From Acanthamoeba castellanii str. Neff (lineage: Eukaryota; Discosea; Longamoebia; Acanthamoebidae), in the NCBI RefSeq assembly GCF_000313135.1, contig NW_004457712.1, positions 1,237,053 to 1,301,052 of the forward strand: a stretch of DNA of 64,000 bases. The letters run 5' to 3'. Positions 47,639-57,325 of the stretch are shown here, piece after piece. Both the position numbers and the translations under genes were made by a program. The notes under the pieces are model-generated. The model was not told the DNA's origin. It did not search any database and saw only the letters and a program-made list of their open reading frames with translations. The stretch's first letter is position 1. The number at the start of each line of letters is the position of its first letter.

Positions 47639-49278
47639 TCAAAGGCCGGTGCGGGAGCCGGTGGTGGAGGTGGTGGTCTCGCCGTGCATGAGCTTCCTGC
47701 CCTCCTCCTTCATGGCCGAGTTGCGGGTGATGGTGCCCTGAACCTCCTTCATCGCGCCCTTGATCTTCTGGCCGATGCCCACGTGGGTCTCGCCGCCAGT
47801 GGCGGTCGTGCCTGTCGCGCCCAGGTCCCGGTTGTAGACCTCGCGCTCACCCGACAGCATCGGCGCCGCGCCGCCCGAGGTCAGGCGCTGCTCGCTGTCC
47901 AAGCCACCGACGGCGGTGCGGGGCAGGGTGGTGGTGGCCGTGGTGGCGGCGGCCAGTGGCTGCGCGGTGTCGAGGCCGGCGGTGCGGGGCAGGGTGGTGG
48001 TGGCGACCACGGTCGGCTGGGTCATGACGGGCGCGGCGCGGGTGGCGGTGCCGACCATGACCGTGGGCTCGATGATGGGCGGGAGCATGACGGTGTTCTC
48101 GCGCTCGATGACGGTCTGCTCGGCCGTAACTTCGGTCTTGATGACGGGCTGGATGTGGTGCTCGCGCTCGTGGATGATGGGCTGGATGTGGCGCTCGTGG
48201 CGCACCTCGACCGGGTGCTCGACGATGACCTCCTTCTCGAGCTTGGGCCGGTGGATCACGCCCTCGGGTCCGGCCCGCTCCACGGCCTCGAGCCCGGCAG
48301 GCAGCGCCGCGCGCTCGACGATCGGCTCGAGCATGACATTCCTGTCGGTCTTGAGGTGGGTCTGCTGGGCCGTCACCTCGGTCTTGACGATGGGCTGGAT
48401 GTGGTGCTCGCGCTCGTGGATGATGGGCTGGATGTGGCGCTCGTGGCGCACCTCGACCGGGTGCTCGACCACCACGTCGCGGGCGATCCTGGGCGCGTGG
48501 ATGACGCCCTCGGGCGCGACGCGCTCGACGGCCTCCAGGCCCGCCGGCATCGCGGCGCGCTCGACGATGGGCGCGTGCATGACATTCCTGTCCTGTTCGA
48601 TGATGGGCCGCTCGGTGGTGGCCTCGGTCTTGATGATGGGCTGGATGCGGTGCTCACGCTCGTGGACAATGGGCTGGATGTGGTGCTCGCGGCGCACCTC
48701 GACTGGCCGCTCGTTGACGATCTCGCGATCGATCTTGGGCGCGTGGATGACCCCCTCGGGCGCGACGCGCTCGACGGCCTCCAGGCCCGGCGGCATCGCG
48801 GCCCGCTCGACCACAGGCGGCATCATAACATTCCTGTCCTGTTCGACGAAATTTCGTCAAGTTAGCAATTCCGACCAACCAGAACGCGCAAGTAGAGACT
48901 CGTTTGGCAAGAGAGAGAGAGATGGTGGTTGCAGAGAGGATTGAGGCGAACCTGTTCGATGATGGGTCGCTCGGTGGTGGCCTCGGTCTTGATGATGGGC
49001 TGGACGCGGTGCTCGGTCTCGTGGATGATGGGCTGGATGTGGTGCTCGCGCTTGACCTCGAGCATGGGCTCGTTGAGGACCTCCCTCTCGAGGATGGGCT
49101 TGTGCTCGATGATCCTCTCGGGCTCGTGGACCACCTTCTCGCCCAGCGACAGGTTCTGCATGGGCACCACGGGAGCCGCGGCCACCGGCACGACTGGCAC
49201 GCCGGTCTTGTGCACCACGGGCGGGGGAATGACGTTGGCGCCGGTGCCGGTCACATTGTTGCGGTTCAGGTTCGACAT
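47639..49278 (-). CDS. Repetitive hydrophilic protein with CsbD-like C-terminus
   Basis: Two exons on the minus strand, 49278-48952 and 48838-47639; 508 residues. Four tandem blocks of about 75 residues each carry HPVEVRHERHIQPIIHERE-type and IKTEVT motifs plus ERAAMPAGLEAVERVAPEGV. Each block ends RNVM or NTVM. The last 45 residues (GIGQKIKGAMKEVQGTITRN then AMKEEGRKLMHGE) resemble the CsbD stress-protein pattern. There is no membrane helix or signal peptide. Similar His/Glu/Ile/Pro repeats occur in hydrophilic stress proteins of fungi and protists; the role here is inferred at best. The repeat units are highly conserved at DNA level, suggesting recent expansion or gene conversion. Confidence 0.82.
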
Positions 49279-49925
49279 GTCTGAGGTATTGTCTGCGTGT
49301 CGTGTCGTGTTCCCATGTGTGCGTTAGTCACTGTGTGCGCAGTGTGTCCAGTAAAACCGCACACGCTCTGGTGCAAAGCTAACGCTTTAGTGTACCTGTG
49401 GAGGAAGAGGAGTGTGCGGTTGAGCCTTGTGGCTGGTGTGGTAGTGGTGATGGGTCGGTTGTTGGGTTATTGCAGCCGCCGGGGCGTGACGCCGCCCTTT
49501 TTATGTGGCGGGACCGCCGCTTCGAGACCTTCCTGGACAAAAGAGGTCGACAATCCAAAGAAAACACAACCCAAACTTCGGCTGTTGCAAGACCTCACCT
49601 CCATCGATGACGAAGTGGACGCACCGCTGGTAAAGGGCCACTGAAGTGATCGCCATGCGGCGCCCAGGCAATGTTGGGCACTCGGCGACGAGAGCTGTGG
49701 TGGATCACTGCGCGGGCTTCGCCCAGGAGAATTTCTGGTGGGTTTGGGTACGTTGGCGAGTTAACTTGTTCCTCCAATGGCAATGAAGTAAGTGTTAAGT
49801 GTTGCAACTGGGTTGTGATTGGGGATTTCGATTTAAAATTGAAAAAAAACCAAATAATTACAGGTTTGTGTGCCCACCAGTTGGTTGAGCACAAGAGTTT
49901 GTTGTGTGGCTGGCGGAGGGTTGGT
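49279..49925. other. Intergenic between two repeat-protein genes
   Basis: 647 bases holding the presumed promoter of the CsbD-like repeat gene and the 3' region of the EEEERRR gene. No frame is supported. Confidence 0.5.
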
Positions 49926-52096
49926 TTAGTTGTCGGGCTGGGTCTTGGCCTTGACCTGGTGAGCCACCTTGGCGTTGACGTGCTGCACGACGTCCTTGAG
50001 GATCCGGGCGTGCGCGGCGTCTTCCGAGTGCGGGCCCTCCTTCACCCGCCGCCTCTTCTCCTCCTCCTCCAGCATCCACGCCCTCCTCCTGTCCAGCTCG
50101 CTCTGCAGCGCCTGGTCGAACTCGTCCGCCTGTTCCATGCAATAATGTCACCAGGTAAGCAATCGCTCGTGTGTCGTGTGTGTGGTGTGTGTCGTGTGTG
50201 TCGTGTGTGTCGTATTTATGCGGTGATGTGAGTGCGGTACCAAGTTCTCGGCGATCCTCCTCTGGCGCTCGTCCTCTTCGAGGCGCTTGGTGACGATGAG
50301 GTTGGCCTTGCTGTCGAACGCGGCGTTGTCGGCCGCGCGCTTCTGGCGGTGGGCCTCCTCGTCGACGCGCCGGGCGCGCTCCTCCTCCTCGAGCTGGGCC
50401 ACCTTGAGCGTGTCGAACTTGGACAGCAGCTCCTGCTGGACCTCCTCCTTGGCGTCCGAGTGGTGCACAGCGTCCTCCGAGTGAGTCTTCTCCGCGCGCA
50501 TGCGGCGCTGTCGCTCCTTCTCCTCGAGGTTGATGACCTCGTGCAGATGCAGCTCTCGCATCACGTCGTCCTGCACCTTGTGGATCGCCTCCTCAACCAG
50601 TCGCCGCCTCCTCTCCTCCTCCTCGAGAATCCTACCAACCACACCGCACACGCCAGTCACAACGGTGTCGTGTGTGGTGTGTGCGGTGTGTGCGGTGTGT
50701 GCGTGCGTGTGCGTGTGGGGCGTAGTGAAGGTGGTACCAGGTGACTCTGCGGTTGATCTCGCTGTGGATCTTCTCCTCGTCGAACTCGGCATTGATGCGG
50801 CGAGCGCGCTCCTCCTCCTCGGCCGCGGCGGCCTCCTTGCGATGGACCACGCCCATGAACTGGTCCTGCACCAGCTCATGCGCAGCGGCCGTGGTGGGGT
50901 CGATCTCGTCGTCGCCCTCGCGCACGCGTCGCTTGCGCTCCTCCTCCTCGAGCGCGCGGGTCTCCTGGCGGTCGATCTCCGACAGGATGGCCTCGTGGAA
51001 GTCGAGCTTGACGTCGGCCAGGATGCGGCGACGACGCTCCTTCTCCTCCTCGACCCAGGTCTGGCGGCGCACCGCCTCGCGGTAGATCTCCTCGTCAAAG
51101 TCCAGCAGCGCGTCCTGCATGATGCGGCGCGCCCGCTCCGACTCCTCCAGGTACTTGGTCTGCGCAATGCAACGCAACGCGACGAGAAGAGCGTCAGTTT
51201 AGGTCCGAGCGCCAAGAACGAAAGCGAAGCGAACCACGAAAAGAACGAAGAGCAACAAAACGAAGAAGAAGAGAGAGGCGGAAGGTACCAGCTCGAGGTT
51301 GTGAAGGCTCTCGAGGTTGCGGTGCCTCTCCTCGCGGGCGAGCTCGGTGCGCTCCTGCCTGATCCTCCTCACGCGCTCCTTCTCCTCCTCGTTGAGCGTG
51401 TTGATGTACGACACCGCCGACATGAACTCGGTCTGCACCTGCTCGTGGGCGTCTGTGTGATGTACGGCGTAAGTCCAACGTCACTGCGTCTCGCTTGCGC
51501 GCGTGAAAAGAAGAAAGTAAAGAAAGAAAAGNNNNNNNNNNNNNNNNNNNNNAGGTCGGCCTTGGCATCGACGTACATGCGCTCCAGCCTGCGCCCCGTC
51601 GTCATCACCGTCAGCCGCAGTCACTCACGCCCGACGGGCCTTAAGAGTGGTGGTGGCTGAGCTGAAGTGGTACCTCTCGTTTTCTTCGGCCTGGTGGGTG
51701 GTGACGGCCGAGAAGGCGGAGAGGAGCTGGTGCTGGAGCTCCTCCTTGTTGTCCTCGGCCTGCTGCTTGACGGGGTCGCGCAGCGCGTCGCCCTTCTCCC
51801 GCTCGAGCTGCTCCTGCATGCGCCTGCGGCGCTCCTTCTCCTCCTCGATCCAGGCCTCTCGCCTCCTGGCCTCCGCCGCCGCGTTCTCCTACGTTTCATG
51901 AAGAAGAAGAAGAAAAGAAAGAAAGAAAAACGCTTCAGTTGAGAAACAGCTCAAGAAGATCTTGAAGGTGGTGTAGAAGAAAAAGAAGACGCGGCGTTTG
52001 AATGGTGGTAGTTGTTACCTGGAGGGTGGCCTCAAGGCAGGCGAGCAGCTTCCTCCTCCTCTCATTGGTGGTGTAGTCACTCTGGGCGCTGTTCAT
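49926..52096 (-). CDS. Coiled-coil protein with EEEERRRR repeats, interrupted by assembly gap
   Basis: Exons on the minus strand: 52096-52019, 51888-51674, 51588-51553 (runs into the gap), 51452-51289, 51159-50738, 50631-50241, 50129-49926. It starts MNSAQSDYTTNERRRKLLAC and ends KAKTQPDN. About nine blocks of 40-50 residues each contain an EEEERARRI/EEKERRRR core followed by a helix with H/Q and VQ/AL positions (e.g. LLDFDEEIYREAVRRQTWVE, EVINLEEKERQRRMR). The whole is predicted long helix or coiled coil. Codon- and residue-level periodicity suggests a filament or scaffold protein; no family named. The gap 51532-51552 sits just inside the third exon or next intron, so a few residues are unknown. 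Confidence 0.78.
51532..51552. other. Assembly gap (21 N)
   Basis: Twenty-one unknown bases. The flanks are GA-rich repeats (minus strand CTTTCTTT), so a collapsed simple repeat is the probable cause. Confidence 0.98.
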
Positions 52097-52413
52097 GTCT
52101 GTGTATGTGTTGATGCTGATAGTGTTGCTTGCTTGGCTGGCTGCTTGGGGTTGAAGTTGTGGCGTTGATTGCCCTCTTTTTATAGCTGATGACCAGTGGC
52201 GTCCCTTTCCGCCACCTCCCCCGCACTTCTGCCTCGCACGTCCCAGAAAACTCCACCATTTCCACCCAAGTTTGATTTTTCATTGGCCGATTCGAAAAGA
52301 TGAGAAACAGAATAACCACCAATAAAGAAATCAAATAAAACACTCATATTTTGATAATATTTTGTGTTTGGTATTTATTTATTTATAAGATAATATATTA
52401 TAATAACACAACC
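52097..52413. other. Intergenic, no gene seen
   Basis: 317 bases between the EEEERRR gene start and the LRR gene stop (both minus). The last 100 are very AT-rich, likely the LRR gene 3' end. Confidence 0.5.
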
Positions 52414-54309
52414 TTACTTGGGTAGCACGAGCCCAGGGAAGGGAGCGGACGTGGAAGACGATGATGACGACGATGAGGAAGACGACGACGAGAAGGAGGC
52501 GACCTTGTGGTGGGTGCGGCTGATGTGGAGGTCGGGTCGCGGGCGGCTGAGGCGGAGCATGATGTCGTCCGGCACGGTGATGCCCCACATGGCCAGCTTC
52601 TGCAGCGACGGGCAGTTCGTCAGCAGCAGCCGGATCCCGTCCACCGTGAGGCGCTTGCAAAACGAAACGTCCAACTGATGGCGGCGACAATAAAGCAAAA
52701 GAGAAGTGAGTGTGTCAGCTTGCATCGACAATTCAAGGTGGTGATGAAGGTGAAGGTGAAGGGCCGGCCGTACCTGCTTGAGATTACGACAGCTGGTCAC
52801 AAGTTGCTTGAGCCCTTCATCGCTCACTTGCGTCCCGTTGATGTTGAGACTCTCGATTCGACTACACCCGAGGGCGATCGAGCCGAGCGACGCGTTGGTA
52901 ATCGCGGCCGACCTGCAATTGGGCGAAGGTTAAACGAACGCAGACAGGAGTCGTGTGCGTGTGCGGTGGTGCGTGTGCGTATGCGTGTCATTGAGATTAG
53001 TACCGTGCGAGACTGAGGCTCTTCAGCTGATGACTGTAGAGCGCGAGCTGCTGGGCAGATGCGTCGGTGTAGCGGCCGCCACACGATCCATCAAACGCCT
53101 CCAGTCCTTTACATCGCTGCGCAATCACTGCATCGGCACACGTGAGCAACCAACATACCAAAAAGTGGTGCCGCGATCGAAAGTAGGAGGAGGAGGGTGG
53201 TCCAGTACCGGTGATCGTGTAGTCGGTGAGCATGTCGCACTCCTTGACGTTGAGCGTGACCAGTCGCGCGCAATACCCGGCCACGTAGCGGATGGCGTTG
53301 TCGGTGATCTTGCATCCGCTCATCGACAGGTATCGCAGGGTGGAGTTGAAGCTCACCAGCTGCTGTATGGCCTGCAGCACATGTGTGCACACACATGCAC
53401 AAGAAAATTACATTCAAGTTGCGTGAGTGCGCGAGGTTGACTATACGGGGCGAGTGAGTGCCGTACCTTGTCTGTGAGTTCTGTACAGTAGTCAAGTGTG
53501 ATTTCTTCAAGGTGGATGTACGACATCTTGGGGTTGGTCGGCAACGCTCGGCACAGCATCTCCGTGCCCTTGTCTGCACACGAGCGTGCCGTCGTTAACG
53601 AGGAAAGCGTACTGACGAGCGCGCAAACTTGGCGGAGGGTAGCATGACTGCCGGCCAGTGTCTGCGAAAGCTGATGAGCGTACCAGTGATATACTGGCAG
53701 TAGCCCAGATGAAGCGCCTTGATGTTTGTGCATTGTTCAGAGAGGGAGGCCAACGAGTTATCCGTCACTTCAAAGCACTCGTTGAGCTCCAACCGCGTCA
53801 GGTTGGTGTGGTAGGTCGTTGCCACCAGCGCCACGCCCGAGTCTGTGACCTACCGTAGTCATGACAGATGGATGCACGGATTGAGGAAAGGACCTTGTTG
53901 AGAGGGTGAGGAAGTCAGGGCGATAGCGCAGTACCTTGGGACAGCCGCTCAGAGTGAGCTGCCGAATGTGAGGGCACGACTCGGTGATTCGCTGCAGCAC
54001 GTCGTACGTGACGCTCACGCAGCCGGCCACGTTGAGGCTCACGAGCTGCCGCAATTTCGTGGCCATCAATTCGAAGTGATTTTCGTTCAGGGTGCGGCAT
54101 TGCGAGAGATCGAGGCTCGTAAGGTGATCTGATGGCTCGATGAAGAACTGGAACTCGGCCGGCGTAAAGTTCTTCCTTCGCAAGCACACAGACTGCAAAA
54201 TTTTGTGCTTTAGCTCGGCAGGCATCGATGCAAATGGCCCTTGGCCGATTGCGTGAAAATTGGCCCCCACAAAGATGAGACATATCTCCTTCAGCGATTT
54301 CACCTTCAT
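52414..54309 (-). CDS. Leucine-rich-repeat protein of the F-box/AMN1 cysteine-containing type
   Basis: Seven exons on the minus strand: 54309-53935, 53849-53684, 53573-53467, 53371-53209, 53127-53004, 52912-52774, 52674-52414; 444 residues. A short F-box-like segment (FASMPAELKHKILQSVCL) is followed by about ten LRRs of the 26-residue cysteine type, e.g. LTSLDLSQCRTLNENHFELM, LVSLNVAGCVSVTYDVLQRI, LTRLELNECFEVTDNSLASL, LRYLSMSGCKITDNAIRYVA and LDVSFCKRLTVDGIRLLL. The end is a 15-residue Ser run and PFPGLVLPK. Such proteins usually supply substrate recognition to SCF ubiquitin ligases; the F-box match is only suggestive. Confidence 0.88.
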
Positions 54310-54508
54310 CTCTCCTCTCCTCTCTCAACACTCTGACGCGAAGCTAGATGGCCTCCTCCCTAACTCTTCCACCGCACTACTCGCTGATGTTCATCTGGCG
54401 CGCAGATTTTTCTCCGCCCTTTGCTTTTCGCCTTTTCCCCTTTTTTTCTCTGGTTGTCGCAAAAAACAGCTTTCTTGTTTGTTCATGTTGCGTGGCACAC
54501 TCGTGTTG

Positions 54509-56756
54509 TCAGCCGGAGAGGAAGGGGATGATGAGTTGGAAGAGTTCGGAGACGAGGGGATCGTTCTGCATCGCAAACACCACGTCCTCCTGCGGCACGC
54601 GCAGCGACACCCGCGCCAGCAGGTCGTTGCTTGCGGGATCTGTTGGTTGTTGTGCGGTTGTTGCGCGTATCACGATCAGATCGTGCGCACGGGGTGGGAG
54701 CGAGAGTTCAACATTGCAAGTTGCACGCCCGTACCGGCATCGAGGAGACCCCATGACGCGAGTCGATAGCAGATGGACGAGATCGCCGAGCAGTTGGGCA
54801 GCTCACGACCGAGAGCGTTGCAAATGTACCTGTGCCGATGCAACACCTGGAAATGGAGTGTTGAGTGGGTGGTGACGTGCGTGTGCGGTGGCGCGTGTGC
54901 GTTGCGAGCTGCTAACCTTGCCGAAGGTGGTTTGCGGAGCTGCGGTGGCCCTCAGCTCCTGCACGAGGGCGCACAGAAACAGCTTCTCGTGTAGGGTGGC
55001 AGCCTGGATGAGGCGGATCTGCGGCGCCGAGTGGATCTCCTCGATGGCACCCCTCACGTGCTCCGCACTGACGCGACCTGTGACCCGTTCGTTGGCGGAC
55101 CGAGTGGCCACACTGAGGTAAGCGCACGAAGAGAAAGAGGGCTAGCTACGTGTCATCTGAGAGAGTGCCGTACCGGAGGGATTGCTCCCTCTTTCCGAGG
55201 CAAGCTCGGCAATGTCGGCAGCTCGTCTGCACAGGAATAGGAAACCGTACGTCAGCTGCTGTGGTGGATACATAGGAAGTCGCTGGAGGGCACAGCGTAC
55301 CGGCAAATCTGCAACGCTCTTCGCGCATCTCCGCTCACGGCAGCAATCTTTGAGGCGCACCTGGACCGCGAAGAGACCACCATCATCGACATCACCTCGG
55401 AGTTAGAGTCATTGATGATCGGCCAAGAACCAAGACTTAAGTCTTAGCCTTTACCAGGTGATGGCGTCTGAGTCAAACGCGTCAATCGAGGCCAAGCGGG
55501 CCTTGACAATTTGCTCGAGTTGATCCTGTGAACGTTTACAGGCAAGGCGCATGAGCGAGTGAGTGCCACACGTAAGACAAGTGCGCATGAGCGTAACTTG
55601 GGGAGTAGACGCAGACGCACCCTCGTGTAGGAGGTGAACATGATTTGCTGGAAGCCCATTCGACTCGCCACGCGGGGCAGCATCCTCTGCGCCAAGTCCA
55701 TCGTGTTGGCGATGGCGACGATGATCAGCTTGGAGGACTTGCGCGTGGCCCAATCGAACAGATTGTAGATGACGTCCTGCTTGCGGGTCACCAGAAGATC
55801 CAGCTCGTCCACGAGAAGCACACTGCGATGATGATGACGATTACGATGTGTTGATCGTGTGGTTGAAGTCAGTCCGCCAGTGTTGATACCAAGCGGTACC
55901 AACGAGGGTTGGCGTCGCACCATTTCTTCTTGGGCCTGGAGGTGCCCTTTTTGGCCGAGCCGGTGAAGTAGTCGGTGAGCCGTAGGCGCGCGGCCTTGGC
56001 AGAGACGCGCTGGCCCATGAGGTGCCACCACAGAATGACGTAGGCACGCTGCGGGTCGGCGATCGTCATTCCGTTCAACTCGATGAACTGAAAGTCAGAA
56101 AGCGTCTGCACGTGTGTGCGTGTGTGTGTGTGTGTGTGTGTGCGTTGGTGAGCAAAGCGCGACATCGGCACCACCACGCCTTGAGCACGGGTTCGAACCT
56201 TATTCGCCACCTCTTCCTGCAGTTCGCGCACGATGCCGAGCACCGTGGCAGTCTTACCCGTGCCAGGCACGCCAGAGATATCTGCGGCAGTCGGCCGTGG
56301 CTGTCAGCGACAGCAGCAGCGGGTTGAAAGGGTCTTGAAGTCGGGTGGACTGTACATACATATGCTGCAGGTGGTGTTGTTGGCGAGGGCATCACGGAGC
56401 AGGGCGTGAAGGTTCTTACGCTCCGCTTCGCGGCATGGCAGCGTCTTGGGCAGCACCGACAGCTGCAGCTGACCTCGCGCCTGAGAAAAGACGGTAGATG
56501 AGGAGGTGGAGGTGGTCGAGGCTGCGAAGGCGAAAGAGTCGCCCGCGCCCCCTCGCCTACGGACGCCCGGGCCACTCGCTTCTGACTCTGATTCTGAAAA
56601 GCCCTGTGAGGATTCGTCAAAATCGGTGAATTCCTCTTCTTCTTCTAGTTCCTCATCAAGATCCTCCTCCTCTATATCAAGTTCTGAATCGCCCTCACCC
56701 TCTGCGAACCACGGCGTGGCGGTGGTGGTCTCCGTTAGGAAGCTGTCGTCATCCAT
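54509..56756 (-). CDS. ORC1: Origin recognition complex subunit 1
   Basis: Ten exons on the minus strand: 56756-56360, 56281-56199, 56105-55900, 55822-55621, 55525-55455, 55360-55301, 55226-55174, 55077-54917, 54846-54735, 54639-54509; 491 residues. The N-terminus is very acidic (EEEDLDEELEEEEEFTDFDE) and lacks a BAH domain. The AAA+ core shows YISGVPGTGKTATVLGIV (Walker A), FIELNGMTIADPQRAYVILW, VLLVDELDLLVTRKQDVIYN (Walker B), LIIVAIANTMDLAQRMLPRV, the sensor region and KIAAVSGDARRALQICRRAA. The winged-helix end reads LARVSLRVPQEDVVFAMQND. It marks replication origins as part of ORC. The acceptor before 55077 was chosen over one at 55112 because only it keeps frame and gives NPSG-RVSAEHV. 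Confidence 0.93.
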
Positions 56757-56836
56757 CTGCGCCAAAAACAACAAAAACTTGTTTTCGCGCCAAAAAACTA
56801 CCCCTGCTTTAGCGGTGCATAGCGGAAAAAGCTGCA

Positions 56837-56908
56837 TGAGTCCGCGGGGACTTGAACCCCGAGTCTTCTGATCCGGAGTCAGACGCCTTTCCATTAGGCC
56901 ACGAACCC
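56837..56908 (-). tRNA. tRNA-Arg (anticodon CCG), second copy
   Basis: 72-base minus-strand cloverleaf: acceptor GGGTTCG/CGGACTC, D arm GGCCTAATGGAAAGGC, anticodon arm TCTGA-CTCCGGA-TCAGA (CCG), T arm CGGGG-TTCAAGT-CCCCG. It mixes the anticodon arm of the 18924 gene with the T arm of the TCG copies. A CAGCTTTTTCC terminator follows. It lies 80 bases upstream of the ORC1 start. Confidence 0.93.
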
Positions 56909-57325
56909 ATTCCTATCCTACCTAATTCCAGCAATCGCACATGACAAGATTGCTCACAAGGCCCACCTGTGCACCTCTGCCACCAACTTCTTCCATCTCC
57001 TCATAGGCAGCTGCCTCCCAGCGGGGTCTATGCCATATTTTTCACCAATATCTTGGCACTCATTACCTTGTGCTCATTTGAAATGATCTCAAAAATGACT
57101 GTGACAGTTCTTATACAGGGGCAGGTGGGTGGGTGGGCTGGTGCAGCCCACACCAAAGATCATCACATGTTTGTACCCACCATGCCCAGCAACCCACACA
57201 TCTGCTCACAAATGACCAAAATTGTTTTGCAAACTTATTTGTGTGCTCTAGAGCAAATCGGAAAAAGTCAAATTCAAGATCATAAAAAAAGAAAAGAAAA
57301 AAAGATAACAAATTCACTGCCGACG
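56909..57325. other. Intergenic upstream of the ABC transporter
   Basis: 417 bases, AT-richer, with a frame open into the transporter ATG from 56969 that is unlikely coding (no presequence character). The promoter of the transporter should be here. Confidence 0.5.

Noticed and set aside
47684..48865. Plus-strand frame of 393 codons with DDGLDVVLALVDDGL repeats
   Set aside because: It mirrors the repeats of the minus-strand CsbD-like gene; the minus strand has a natural start, intron and C-terminal domain.
50232..51660. Plus-strand frames rich in LLLLEL and RSSSSS
   Set aside because: Shadow of the EEEERRR repeat gene on the minus strand.
55077..55112. ORC1 frameshift
   Set aside because: An apparent one-base phase error vanished when the acceptor at 55078 was used instead of the one at 55113; the resulting join also fits ORC1 better.
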